The translations under genes were made by a program, and so were the position numbers. The notes under the pieces are model-generated. The model was not told the origin of the DNA. It saw nothing but the letters and a program-made list of their open reading frames with translations, and did not search any database. A DNA stretch of 64,000 bases. Origin: CAIYRG01 sp965247505 (GTDB lineage Bacteria > Pseudomonadota > Alphaproteobacteria > Micropepsales > Micropepsaceae). The stretch is taken from the NCBI GenBank assembly GCA_965247505.1, contig OZ252020.1, positions 1,302,001-1,366,000 on the forward strand, given 5' to 3'. Within the stretch, counting starts at the first letter, position 1; every line of letters starts with the position of its first letter. Below are positions 1-8,340 of the stretch, piece by piece.

Positions 1-2
1 AG

Positions 3-197
3 CTTGATCTGCCGACGCTGACTCCGCAGCCACCCTGGCACGGCTATTCGCTCGGCGACTGGAACAATACTTGGGAAAAATGGGCCAAGCGCGCGACAAG
101 CGGCGATTGGGCCGAAACCGGCATTGAGACTTATGCCGCCCGCCAAGGCGGGCTTATTCCCGAAACCCCCGTACGTTCGGTGAAGAAGAAGACATGA
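3..197 (+). CDS. UbiD-family decarboxylase, C-terminal end (cut by window edge)
   Basis: Open from the window edge to a TGA at 195-197, 64 residues visible. The translation contains LPTLTPQPPWHGYSLGDW followed by a Lys/Arg/Trp-rich tail and QGGLIPETPVRS. The PPWHGYSLGDW stretch is typical of the C-terminus of UbiD-type (de)carboxylases, which use prenylated FMN made by UbiX to decarboxylate aromatic or alpha,beta-unsaturated acids in the cytoplasm. A UbiX gene lies at 10958-11557. A diverged copy of this tail is found at 3915-4036, beyond two insertion sequences. Only the tail is seen, so substrate class and integrity of the rest are unknown. Confidence 0.75.
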   Translation, partial: LDLPTLTPQPPWHGYSLGDWNNTWEKWAKRATSGDWAETGIETYAARQGGLIPETPVRSVKKKT

Positions 198-536
198 AAA
201 GCCGAATAAATCGGCTGCATTCCGGCTAGGTTCGGATCACTCGTAATGTCCGCTTCTCTAATCGGCCATCGGGTGTCAAGCACTTTCAGACTTTCCACTG
301 TTGCGGTTTCTATGTCTCTCGCGGGCTCGCGCTTCTCTTCGGAATCGGCACTTAAGGCCCTTCCATCATGGGGTTCGAAGACGAGGCGGAACAATCTTTC
401 GGGCGGCCTTGCCATCGGACGGACGGCAGGTCCAAGCGGACATACGAACTCACCTCATCCATCGTCCCGCGAGGGACATCACTCCACCGCTTGGTGGAAC
501 CTAAATCCTCCTATCCTCTTTGATTGGCTTTGGCGC
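198..536. other. Intergenic stretch between UbiD tail and IS110
   Basis: No convincing gene. The minus strand around 240-300 encodes VLDTRWPIREAD in an open frame. This resembles short conserved fragments I recall from rhizobial repeated sequences, but no start signal or complete product can be supported. The right part probably includes the terminal sequence of the IS110 element, whose ends have no inverted repeats and cannot be placed here. Confidence 0.4.
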
Positions 537-1568
537 TCATGCCACTGCGCCTTCCCTTGTGCATTGGAACTCGGTGCCATCCATCCACATGCGGTGCATG
601 ACCACAGCCAGTCTGCGTGCCAGCGCCACGATCGCCTTCTTCATCCCGCGCTTCTTGGCGATCTTTATGGCCCAGGCCTTGAGCCAAGACCATCTTGTCG
701 AACGCACCAGCATGATATGAGCCGCCTCGTAGAGCATCGCCCGCACCATCTCGTCCCCGCACTTCGATATTGCGCCGGATCGGTTGATCTCGCCCGATTG
801 ATATTTGGACGGCGTCAGCCCAAATGCCGCCCCAACCGCCTTGGAGTTTTTGAAGCGGGCCGGCACATCGACACTGGCGCGGAAGGTCAGAGCCACCACA
901 GGGCCGACCCCAGGGATACTCATCAGACGCCTGCAGACCTCATCGTCCCGCACGATGGCCAGCAAACTGCGGTGCAGGATGGCGAGCTGATCGCGAAGGA
1001 CCCGCCGAACGATAAGAAGCGGTTCGACTAAAAGGGCCATATCCGGAAGGTCCGCGACAAGCTCCCGAATGCGTGCCTCGAACTTCAGAGCCCCCACCAT
1101 CCCGACCTTGAGCCCGAAGTTGCGTAAGGTCCCGCGCAGATCGTTGTCGATGGAGGTAGCCTTCGACTGAAGCAGCTTGCGGTGGGTCAGCAGCATTCGG
1201 TGCTTCTGACTGCGTAACGTCTTTACATGCACCGGACGATAGAGCCCCGCCCGCATCATCTGCGCCATCCCCCGCGCATCGTTGCGGTCCGTCTTGTTGA
1301 TCTGGGCCTTCAAGACCGCTCTCATATGCCGGGTCTCGACACAAATCGCCGGCAAGCCCGCTTCGGCAAGAGCACTGAAGAGCCATTGCGATAAGGGTCC
1401 GGCTTCCAATCCGATGCGCTTGAAGTGGTAGCTAGGGTTCGTCAGCACCGGAAGCAGCGCCTCCGGCTCGCTTGCCACCTTCACTTCCCGCACGATCTTG
1501 CCCGTGCCGTCCACAATACAGACGCTCGTCTCCTTGACCGATACGTCCAATCCGGCAAAATGTTCCAT
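537..1568 (-). CDS. IS110-family transposase
   Basis: 343-residue DEDD transposase/recombinase of the IS110 group. The N-terminal RuvC-like domain starts at once with MEHFAGLDVSVKETSVC (catalytic Asp), with NKTDRNDARGMAQ near residue 95. The C-terminal Tnp_20 part has SIPGVGPVVALTF and FKNSKAVGAAFGLTPSKYQSG, containing the conserved serine region. The start at 1568 was chosen because MEHFAGLD is the usual family N-terminus and GGAGA lies just upstream; an upstream in-frame extension looks non-coding. Length is normal, so the gene appears intact. IS110 elements carry no terminal inverted repeats, so the element's edges are not marked. Confidence 0.92.
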   Translation of the reverse strand: MEHFAGLDVSVKETSVCIVDGTGKIVREVKVASEPEALLPVLTNPSYHFKRIGLEAGPLSQWLFSALAEAGLPAICVETRHMRAVLKAQINKTDRNDARGMAQMMRAGLYRPVHVKTLRSQKHRMLLTHRKLLQSKATSIDNDLRGTLRNFGLKVGMVGALKFEARIRELVADLPDMALLVEPLLIVRRVLRDQLAILHRSLLAIVRDDEVCRRLMSIPGVGPVVALTFRASVDVPARFKNSKAVGAAFGLTPSKYQSGEINRSGAISKCGDEMVRAMLYEAAHIMLVRSTRWSWLKAWAIKIAKKRGMKKAIVALARRLAVVMHRMWMDGTEFQCTREGAVA

Positions 1569-1694
1569 GCTGCGCTTCTCCTTGTTTGATGTTTGGGGCA
1601 GCAAAAACTGACCCCGCGCTAACATCAGCCTGAAGCGCAGCACCCACAATCGTCAGAGATAAGAGCGCCGGCCGATTACCCCATCTTTCGGGGG

Positions 1695-2933
1695 GCGGTC
1701 TCAAGCGATGGACGCAACACTTTATCTTAAGAAGAAGAGATGGAGTGTTCGATGGATCAAGGAATTGAGGATCAAAGAAGTCGTTACGGTTTCAGTGCGT
1801 TAGAGAAGGCAGAGGTGTGGGATCGCTGGGCTCGGGGTGAAACGCTGAAGGCGATCGGGCGAGTTTTCGGTAAGCCCTCGTCGTCGATTCGTGGTCAGCT
1901 GTCGCCCTCTGGCGGGATCCGACCAGCACCCCGGCGGCGTTCAAAGCTGGCTTTGACATTGTCGGAGCGCGAGGAAATCTCCAGAGGTCTCGCGGCGGAA
2001 CAATCTGCACGCTCTTTGGCAAGGTTGCGGGGCCGTGCGCCCTCGACGGTGAGCCGAGAGATTCGCCGCAATGGCGGCTATGATCGCTACCGCGCGGCAT
2101 TGTCCGACGAAGCGGCCTTTATACGTGCGCGCCGGCCGAAGCGATGTAAATTGGCGGGCAATGCGCAGTTACGACAGACAGTAGCGCGCAAGCTTAAACA
2201 GGATTGGTCGCCCCAGCAGATCGCCGGTTGGCTGAAGCAGATGCATCCCGAAGACGAGAGCAAACGCGTGTCGCACGAGACGATCTATCGAAGCTTATTT
2301 ATTCAATCCCGTGGGGCATTTAGGAAGGAACTGACCGGGTATCTTCGCTCCAAACGGACAATGCGGCGCTCTAAGCGTGCGAGCTCGCATGGCGATGGCC
2401 GTGGGCAGATCACGGATATCGTTTCGATCAGCGAGCGCCCTGCAAGCGTGGAAGATCGTGCGGTGCCCGGTCATTGGGAAGGCGATCTTCTGGCCGGCTC
2501 GAAGAACACGCATATCGCAACCTTGGTCGAGCGTCATACCCGCTATGTGATGCTGGCGAAGATCCCCTCTAAGGACACCGAGACAGTCGTGAATGCACTG
2601 ATCAAACAGGCGAAGAAGCTCCCCACCGAACTCTACAAATCTCTGACCTGGGACCGGGGCAAGGAGCTTGCCGATCACAAGCGCTTTAGCTTGGCGACCA
2701 ATATCAATGTCTATTTCTGCGATCCGCAAAGCCCTTGGCAGCGTGGCTCCAATGAGAACACCAATGGCCTCCTACGACAGTACTTTCCAAAAGGGACGGA
2801 CCTATCCGTGCATTCGCAGGCGCACCTAAATAAGATCGCCCGCAGGCTCAACGAAAGGCCACGTCAGACCTTGGGGTTCCAGACCCCGGCAGATAGATTT
2901 AATGCCTGTGTTGCATCCATCACCTGAGGCCGC
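1695..2933 (+). mobile_element. IS30-family insertion sequence
   Basis: A 26-bp imperfect inverted repeat at 1695-1720 and 2908-2933 bounds the element. The two arms differ at four positions; their inner parts read ATGGACGCAACAC on the left and ATGGATGCAACAC (reverse complement) on the right. The element carries one transposase gene and its length (about 1.24 kb) is usual for IS30. No 2-3 bp target duplication is evident: flanking bases are GGG on the left and AAG on the right. It sits directly beside the IS110 element. Confidence 0.85.
1740..2927 (+). CDS. IS30-family transposase
   Basis: 395-residue DDE transposase. The N-terminal half carries a helix-turn-helix segment (SARSLARLRGRAPSTVSREI, about residues 90-110) and the IS30 sequence WSPQQIAGWL. 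The catalytic core has GHWEGDLL (first Asp), LTWDRGKE (second Asp) and NENTNGLLRQYFPKG (Glu), ending with LNERPRQTLGFQTPAD. All three acidic residues are present and length is full, so it looks active. The 3' end runs into the right inverted repeat. A second in-frame ATG 12 bp downstream could also serve as start. Confidence 0.93.
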   Translation: MECSMDQGIEDQRSRYGFSALEKAEVWDRWARGETLKAIGRVFGKPSSSIRGQLSPSGGIRPAPRRRSKLALTLSEREEISRGLAAEQSARSLARLRGRAPSTVSREIRRNGGYDRYRAALSDEAAFIRARRPKRCKLAGNAQLRQTVARKLKQDWSPQQIAGWLKQMHPEDESKRVSHETIYRSLFIQSRGAFRKELTGYLRSKRTMRRSKRASSHGDGRGQITDIVSISERPASVEDRAVPGHWEGDLLAGSKNTHIATLVERHTRYVMLAKIPSKDTETVVNALIKQAKKLPTELYKSLTWDRGKELADHKRFSLATNINVYFCDPQSPWQRGSNENTNGLLRQYFPKGTDLSVHSQAHLNKIARRLNERPRQTLGFQTPADRFNACVASIT

Positions 2934-3055
2934 AAGGCATAAGCGAACTTATTGCGCTGCACTACCAATGTCTGCTTTTGGGCCTTAAAAGGGTATTCTG
3001 TAGCGCACTTGGTGCTGCGGCAGCAATTTGCACTATGTGGAAAGATGTAAGGCGC

Positions 3056-3427
3056 TCAAGGCGGTGGTGCGTCCAGCGCTTCGATAAACTCGTAGACCAC
3101 ATGCGCGAGAGTGTTGTTGGGATTATCTTCACACAGGCTTTCAATCGCAGAGATGAAGTTGGGCAGGTCGTAATCTAAGTAGAGCGATAGACCGCCTGGC
3201 TTGAACAAGTTTCGCCCGGAAAGAGCCCCATTAATCCAGTTTATGCCATTCGTGTGGACCAAGTCTGTCAGCTCTGGCGCCAGCCATGTGGAGCATTGCA
3301 TCGTTCCAACACCGAGAACGGGAGCCCGATAGTAGAGGTCATCTTCGGGGATGGCAGCGCATAGTGCGCTAACCGGAATAAGCACTACTAAAAGTGAGGC
3401 TACTACGCGGATCACAGGCAGGTTCAT
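3056..3427 (-). CDS. Small exported protein, HdeA/Rap1a-like pattern
   Basis: 123 residues with a clear Sec signal peptide (VASLLVVLIPVSALCA, cleavage about residue 24). The mature part has two cysteines and the pattern C-x2-W ... W-x2-G-x2-SG ... LC-x-DNP, ending in a helical segment. This is the layout of small periplasmic HdeA/Rap1a-type domains, though similarity is only a pattern and no function can be assigned. It lies alone between the IS30 element and a Flp pilin gene on the same strand, in a region with several disrupted genes. Confidence 0.6.
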   Translation of the reverse strand: MNLPVIRVVASLLVVLIPVSALCAAIPEDDLYYRAPVLGVGTMQCSTWLAPELTDLVHTNGINWINGALSGRNLFKPGGLSLYLDYDLPNFISAIESLCEDNPNNTLAHVVYEFIEALDAPPP

Positions 3428-3639
3428 TGCTCTGACCTCAAACCGGTCTCCATATAGCTAAACATATTAGCGAAGCCTAGCCTGCGGTCACCTAATCTGC
3501 CATCGCCCCGACCCAACTAATTCCTTCTTTGATCTAGCGTCCCGAGAGGGAATATCCGCGCTTGGCACTTAGCAGACATTTTCCTGTCGACTCAAAATAG
3601 GACTCTAGGCGCGCGGCGATAGTTTGCGTCGGAGATACT

Positions 3640-3813
3640 TTACAATGACCCGCCAACAAGGCTGAAGGTCGAGCCCATTGACCCGGCGAGTGTTGAGACT
3701 GCCCCCACTATTACAACTGCGATGCCAGTACCAAGCAACGCATATTCGACTGCCGTCGCGCCACGTATGTCTTCGGCAAATTCACATACAAACCCAAAAA
3801 CATGTCGAATCAT
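3640..3813 (-). CDS. Flp/Fap-type pilin subunit
   Basis: 57 residues starting MIRHVFGFVCEFAEDIRGAT. The segment GATAVEYALLGTGIAVVIV is the Flp type IVb pilin signature: the Gly before ATAVEY is the expected prepilin-peptidase region, Glu is the conserved +5-like residue, and a hydrophobic helix follows. The start at 3813 was chosen over longer upstream frames because GAGGA lies upstream and mature Flp pilins are this short. No tad assembly genes are nearby, so it is an orphan pilin here. A long A/T-rich leader separates it from the UbiD-tail remnant at 3915. Confidence 0.85.
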   Translation of the reverse strand: MIRHVFGFVCEFAEDIRGATAVEYALLGTGIAVVIVGAVSTLAGSMGSTFSLVGGSL

Positions 3814-3914
3814 TGGGGCTATCCTCTTCCTGATTGAAGTGCCTAACATTGCACGCAACCAATTAATAAGTTGTTTAGCAGATATAGGCGCCATGTACTC
3901 AAATACGGGCTCTG

Positions 3915-4036
3915 AACGCGCGACCAACGGCGATTGGGCTGATCCCAGTGAGGAAACTTATTCCGCCCGGCAAGGCGGGCTTATTCCCGAAACCTCGGTA
4001 CGTTCGGAGAGGAAGAAAAGCGAATTCTCGTCCTGA
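3915..4036 (+). pseudogene. Diverged remnant of a second UbiD C-terminus
   Basis: The plus-strand frame reads ERATNGDWADPSEETYSARQ followed by GGLIPETSVRSERKKSEFSS and a stop. It aligns at DNA and protein level with the UbiD tail at about 85-197 (KRATSGDWAETGIETYAARQ, GGLIPETPVRSVKKK). Homology begins near 3917, and no upstream UbiD coding sequence is present, so only about the last 40 codons survive. The two copies are diverged, not identical. This suggests two ubiD paralogues once lay in tandem and the DNA between was replaced or deleted around the IS insertions. Confidence 0.75.
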
Positions 4037-4098
4037 GCTTGTCGAAGGACAAGTACGGGGCAGGCTATACTTTCATTTGATTTAGCAGCGGACATGCT

Positions 4099-4235
4099 CT
4101 CACACTTCGACAGGCTCAGTGTGAGGGAACCTTGCTCGTCTCATCGTGTCTTTACCTCCCCCAACGCGGGAAGGTCGATCCGGCGAGCCCCGGACTTGAT
4201 CCGGGGGAGACGGAGCGGGTGGGGGGATTCGTCGA
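4099..4235. repeat. Direct repeat copy 1 left of the MBL gene
   Basis: Begins with the palindrome CTCACAC-ttcgacaggctca-GTGTGAG (4099-4125), then a variable spacer, then a block starting TTTACCTCCCCCAACGCGGG and running to GGGGGGATTCGTCGA. A second copy in the same orientation is at 5336-5475, so the pair brackets the hydrolase gene. A related CCTGAGCTTGTCGAAGGAC half-copy is at 4032-4050. Confidence 0.85.
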
Positions 4236-4329
4236 CACCGCGCGCGCAGGTTTCGAATGCTTGCCACGACGCTGCATCCCAAATGCGCGTGCTCAGGTGA
4301 TTGCAAACGCTCTGCGCCTAGTGTGCGGC

Positions 4330-5226
4330 CTAGCGCTCTTCTTCGAGTTGCATCATGAAGCGGGCTTCGGCGGCCTCCACATATTGGAGGCAACCAGCGG
4401 GATCGATGAACGGATTCTGTGCGGCGCCGGCCTGCATGCGCTCGTATTTCGCGTCGAGGCCGTAATGGCGTCCGTGAGGGCTTATGAAGACATCGCAGGG
4501 CAGCTCCTTAAGAATCCGGAACGTGTTCTGGTATTGATCGGCGATCGTCGGGTTGGTGGGATTGTCGACGACGCGCACGCCATCATTGACGCCGAGGCTC
4601 GGCATAATGGTAACGTTCAGTCTCTGGCCGCCGTCTTCGATGCTCGTCGTCCAGGACAAATTCCCCAGGGTGTGGCCGGGGGTGTGATGCGCCGTGAGCG
4701 TGACGCCGCCGAGGCTCACCGTTTCACCGTCCTGAATGATACGGTCTACCTTGGCGGGAGTCCACGGGTTTGCGCGCGGACCGCGAAAGTCGCCCCGAAG
4801 CGCACCGCTCTCGATCACGATAGCGTCTAGCTCGCTCGCCACGATTTGCGCCCCGGTCAATTCCTTGACTTCGGTGTGCCCGCCGACGTGGTCGACATGG
4901 GCGTGGCCGTTGATCATGATCTTGATGTCGGCCATATGGAAGCCGAGCTTCTCGACGCTCTCGATGATGATGGGAGCGGTCTCCGCGTAGCCGGTGTCAA
5001 ACAAGATGTGCCCCTCGGGCGTCATGAAGAGGTAGACCGCGCTCGTTTTGTCGCCGACATAGTAGATGTTCCCAATGATTTTGAACGGCCCGAACGCCTC
5101 GACGACGCGCGCGGGTTCCTGGGCGAGACCCGGCAGGGGCCAAGCAGCGAATGACGCGATCACGGCGAATAGCATCAGCCGCAGTAGGATGCGCGATCCT
5201 AAAAAGCTATTGATGATGTGAGACAT
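4330..5226 (-). CDS. Exported metallo-beta-lactamase-fold hydrolase, subclass B3-like
   Basis: 298 residues. Signal peptide MSHIINSFLGSRILLRLMLF..PGLAQ, then the B3-like core: FGPFKIIGNIYYVGD, ILFDTGY, NGHAHVDHVGG (HxHxDH zinc motif), HHTPGHTLGNLSW (third His) and SPHGRHYG (His of the second zinc site). These match subclass B3 metallo-beta-lactamases and related periplasmic lactonase-like hydrolases; all zinc ligands seem present. The start at 5226 has AGAGAGG upstream and puts the signal peptide at the N-terminus. Flanked on both sides by direct repeats. Whether it hydrolyses beta-lactams is unproven; the fold includes many other substrates. Confidence 0.85.
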   Translation of the reverse strand: MSHIINSFLGSRILLRLMLFAVIASFAAWPLPGLAQEPARVVEAFGPFKIIGNIYYVGDKTSAVYLFMTPEGHILFDTGYAETAPIIIESVEKLGFHMADIKIMINGHAHVDHVGGHTEVKELTGAQIVASELDAIVIESGALRGDFRGPRANPWTPAKVDRIIQDGETVSLGGVTLTAHHTPGHTLGNLSWTTSIEDGGQRLNVTIMPSLGVNDGVRVVDNPTNPTIADQYQNTFRILKELPCDVFISPHGRHYGLDAKYERMQAGAAQNPFIDPAGCLQYVEAAEARFMMQLEEER

Positions 5227-5335
5227 GGCGCCTCTCTCTTTCTCTTTTGGCTGTCTGTGAGAAGTATGGCGCGAGGGGAAAAGCGAAGGCAAGGAACTTC
5301 TATCGAGAGTTCCGAGGGCATGCGCTGAATTTGTC

Positions 5336-5475
5336 CTCACACTTTGACAGGCTCAGTGTGAGGGATTGTAGCATCCCGCTGCGAGCAAATTTACCTCCCC
5401 CAACGCGGGGAGGTCGATCCGGCGAACCCCGGACTTGACCCGGGGGAAGACGGAGCGGGTGGGGGGATTCGTCGA
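5336..5475. repeat. Direct repeat copy 2 right of the MBL gene
   Basis: Palindrome CTCACAC-tttgacaggctca-GTGTGAG (5336-5362), then the same TTTACCTCCCCCAACGCGGG-containing block as at 4099-4235, with a different spacer. A short palindrome GACCTCCCC-tctag-GGGGAGGT follows at about 5546-5568. Confidence 0.85.
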
Positions 5476-5606
5476 TCCGAGCTGGTTTTTGCAATAGCCC
5501 CCCACCCAATATCGTTCCCCCGGATTATACCCAAGGGCACGATATTGACCTCCCCTCTAGGGGGAGGTGAAGCCAGTGGGCCTCCCGAACTCGCAGCGAC
5601 TCAAAC

Positions 5607-6431
5607 TCACATCCCATTGTCGCCGGCGATTTCGCTTTGCCATGGCGCGATCTTGCGCTCTAGCCATCCCACCAATGCGGTGAGCCCAACCGCGAATGCC
5701 ATCACAAGAAAAATTGGCACGAACATTTCAGCGGTTTGAAAGCTTTGCGCCGAATTGATGATCAGCCCACCCAAGCCTGAAATCTGGGTTAGGAACTCGG
5801 CGATGATCATCGCGATCACGGCTTTTCCGATGGCAAGACGAATGCCGGCCATGATGTAGGGAAGCACCGCGGGAAAAATGATCCGGCGCATAATTTCAAA
5901 CCCCGGCGCGACAAAGGCCCGGCCCACATCGATCAGCGTATTAGGGACCGCCTTCACGCCCGCCCAAGTGTTGATGCAAATAGGGAAGAAGGACATCAAT
6001 ACGACGATCACGACTTTGACCTGAAAGCCGAGCCCAAACCAAAGCATGAGAACGGGCACCATCGCGATCAGCGGCGTTGCATAGCCAGCAGTGACATAGA
6101 TTCCGAAAGCGGCCTCAAAGAACCGATAGCGCCCTAAAAGCAAACCGATGGGAACGCCCGCCAGGATTGAGATCGCCAGGCCGGCAAAGAAAGGCTGCAG
6201 GCTGGAGGCAAAAGCTGCGGGCAAAGCGTTCGTTCCCATCATCTCGAGGAAGGCTTGAAAGATAGCGCTCGGATAGCTGCCGAAGAGCGGGTCGATATCG
6301 CGTCCAAAATACTCCCAGATCCCCAGTGCCGCGATTACCGAAACGATAGTGATGACCCAGCTCGGAAATCGGCTTTTTTCGCTTTCGATGAGTAGGGTCT
6401 CGTCTGAATTTGTATCGGCGGTGACGCTCAT
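5607..6431 (-). CDS. ABC transporter permease, nitrate/sulfonate/taurine type
   Basis: 274-residue inner-membrane permease with about six hydrophobic segments. The cytoplasmic EAA loop (DVGRAFVAPGFEIMRRIIFPAVLPYIMAGIRLAIG) couples it to the ATPase encoded just upstream. Family features are those of SsuC/TauC/NrtB-like permeases. The start at 6431 (MSVTAD) is preferred over an ATG four codons earlier, because GGAG lies six bases before it and the earlier ATG directly abuts the previous stop. Last gene of a receptor-ATPase-permease operon (8253 to 5607). Substrate not predictable; context suggests an organic anion. Confidence 0.88.
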   Translation of the reverse strand: MSVTADTNSDETLLIESEKSRFPSWVITIVSVIAALGIWEYFGRDIDPLFGSYPSAIFQAFLEMMGTNALPAAFASSLQPFFAGLAISILAGVPIGLLLGRYRFFEAAFGIYVTAGYATPLIAMVPVLMLWFGLGFQVKVVIVVLMSFFPICINTWAGVKAVPNTLIDVGRAFVAPGFEIMRRIIFPAVLPYIMAGIRLAIGKAVIAMIIAEFLTQISGLGGLIINSAQSFQTAEMFVPIFLVMAFAVGLTALVGWLERKIAPWQSEIAGDNGM

Positions 6432-6443
6432 GGCGCACTCCAT

Positions 6444-7235
6444 TTAACTAGGGTTTAGAGAGTTCTCGTCCGTGCGATGCAATGTTTCCCAAACTTCCGC
6501 GCGCTTGAGCGCGAACTCTTTGGAGCCACGGAATGCGCGGACATCGCTGCGCGATTGTTCGAGCTCGACCGGAATGATTTCGCGTATGCGGCCTTCGGCC
6601 ATCACCACCACGCGGTCCGCCAATAATACGGCCTCGTCGAGATCATGGGTGACAAAGACAATGGTCTTCTTCGTTTTTGCATGAATGGCGAGCAATTCGG
6701 ATTGCAGCACTTCGCGAGTCTGTGAATCCAGCGCTCCGAAAGGCTCGTCCATCAAAAGAATTTCCGGATCGATCGCAAGCGCGCGGGCAATGCCGACGCG
6801 TTGCTGCATGCCACCGGAAAGCTGGTGCGGCCTTTGCTGCGCAGCCTCGGCGAGACCAACCAATTCAAGATTGCGGTTTGCGATTTGGGACAATTGCGGC
6901 TCGGCAATATTCTTCATGCGAAGAGCAAATTTGATGTTTTCAAGCGCGGTGCACCAGGGAAGGAGTTCCGCGTGCTGAAACACCATGCCGCGGTCGTGTC
7001 CGCAGCCAGTAACGGCCCGGTCATTGACGAGAACGCTTCCCGAACTGGCTTTGTCCAAGCCCATTGCAATGCGAAGCGCCGTGGTTTTCCCGCATCCTGA
7101 CGGCCCCAACAGAGCGACGATTTCGCCCGGCTCGACGCTAAACGAAATGCCGTCCAGTGCGCGCAAAGCGCGTATTTGCCCATTTGCACGCAAGGGAAAA
7201 ATCTTTACGACATCCCGCCATTCGATAGCCGCCAT
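6444..7235 (-). CDS. ABC transporter ATP-binding protein, nitrate/taurine type
   Basis: 263 residues. Walker A GPSGCGKTT, Q-loop in GMVFQHAELLPW, signature LSGGMQQR, Walker B ILLMDEPFGALD and switch His in VFVTHDLDEA, all intact. The PFGALD and DLDEA segments are typical of SsuB/TauB/NrtD-like importers. Energises the permease at 5607-6431, whose gene follows with only a few bases between, and is preceded by its receptor gene at 7255-8253 (19-bp gap), so the three form one minus-strand operon. Confidence 0.92.
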   Translation of the reverse strand: MAAIEWRDVVKIFPLRANGQIRALRALDGISFSVEPGEIVALLGPSGCGKTTALRIAMGLDKASSGSVLVNDRAVTGCGHDRGMVFQHAELLPWCTALENIKFALRMKNIAEPQLSQIANRNLELVGLAEAAQQRPHQLSGGMQQRVGIARALAIDPEILLMDEPFGALDSQTREVLQSELLAIHAKTKKTIVFVTHDLDEAVLLADRVVVMAEGRIREIIPVELEQSRSDVRAFRGSKEFALKRAEVWETLHRTDENSLNPS

Positions 7236-7254
7236 GGGGGAAATTCCTTGAAGC

Positions 7255-8253
7255 CTATTCGCGGCCGAGGAGCCGAAGCGCCTCTTGCCTTAAACTGTCG
7301 TCGACAAATTCTGAGGCGTCCATTTGTCCTTGAGCTGCGCCGTGGCGGACCATCATGTCGTCGGTCCACTGCCACATCTCTGCCGGGATTTCGAGATCGG
7401 GCGTGACGGCCGAGTAGCGCACCGCCTCGTCATAAATAAATTCGGGAATTGGACTATTCGCGTTTAGACCGGCCACTTCGCGCGCCAGCGCAACCGCTTC
7501 ATCGCGGTGATCCAGCGCATATTGATAGCCTTCCATCGCGGCAGCGAGATAGCGCACCAGCTCGTCGCGCCGAGTCGAGATGATGTTCCTCGTCGCAAAG
7601 ATGCAGCTTCTTAGGAATTTCGGCGTGGCTTCCGCCGCACGCACGAGAACCTTAATGCCCCGCGGCTCCGCCTCGACTTCAAACTCGCTTGAGGAGGCGG
7701 CGGCGGCAACGACTCCGGCGGCCACTGCGAGAAAGCGATTGGAGCTGCTGCCGGCATTGCCGAAAGTGAAATCATCCGCGCTTAGTCCTGCCGAGGTTAG
7801 CGCTTCGCGCGCAAACAGATCGGGCAATGCTCCGGGCGTCGATACGCCGATATTCTTGCCCCGCAAATCTTCCACAGAATTGATACCGGGCCCTGCATAG
7901 AGGCTGTAGGTCATCACCGGATAATGGCATCCGATCACTTTGATCGGCGCGCCTATATGCATCGCCGACATCACAACCACGGGGCTCGATTCGAAACTAT
8001 CCAGCGCTCCGGCCACCAATGCGCGCGTTGCGGTCGAGCCGGATGCAAATTGCACCATCTCCACGTCTAGCCCGCGCTGCTCCGTAAATCCCCCATGTGC
8101 CGGCATGAACAGGAATGCGGAATCGCCCTTCGCCTCCACAATGCCGTGTTTCCAGGGGCTAAGATCTTCCGCCGCAAATGCGCTATGGCTGCTGAGAATA
8201 GCGGCGAATAGGGCAATTCCGGCGATATTGAAGCTGGCGCTTAACGGGCGCAT
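7255..8253 (-). CDS. ABC transporter substrate-binding protein (SsuA/NMT1-like)
   Basis: 332 residues with a Sec signal peptide ending HSAFA-AEDL. The mature protein has the type 2 periplasmic-binding fold: FMPAHGGFTEQRGLDVEMVQ, SGSTATRALVAGALD, and GINSVEDLRGKNIGVSTPGALPD, typical of receptors for sulfonates, nitrate or aromatic anions. The start at 8253 has GAGGAAA upstream and puts the signal peptide first. First gene of the operon. It differs from the signal-less NMT1- and Pht5-like proteins later in the window by being clearly exported. Confidence 0.88.
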   Translation of the reverse strand: MRPLSASFNIAGIALFAAILSSHSAFAAEDLSPWKHGIVEAKGDSAFLFMPAHGGFTEQRGLDVEMVQFASGSTATRALVAGALDSFESSPVVVMSAMHIGAPIKVIGCHYPVMTYSLYAGPGINSVEDLRGKNIGVSTPGALPDLFAREALTSAGLSADDFTFGNAGSSSNRFLAVAAGVVAAAASSSEFEVEAEPRGIKVLVRAAEATPKFLRSCIFATRNIISTRRDELVRYLAAAMEGYQYALDHRDEAVALAREVAGLNANSPIPEFIYDEAVRYSAVTPDLEIPAEMWQWTDDMMVRHGAAQGQMDASEFVDDSLRQEALRLLGRE

Positions 8254-8340
8254 TGTGTTTCCTCTTTTGTGGCCAAAGACTACCGGAATGTGATGAGGGA
8301 ACAAAGGCTTGTTGGGCAGAGACTATCATAGGGCGGCAAA

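Noticed and set aside
246..1031. Long plus-strand frame across the IS110 element
   Set aside because: It is antisense to the transposase, whose motifs and start site are clear on the other strand.
4330..5475. Composite transposon carrying the MBL gene
   Set aside because: The flanking direct repeats are intergenic palindromes without transposase or IS ends, and the nearby IS elements are on one side only.
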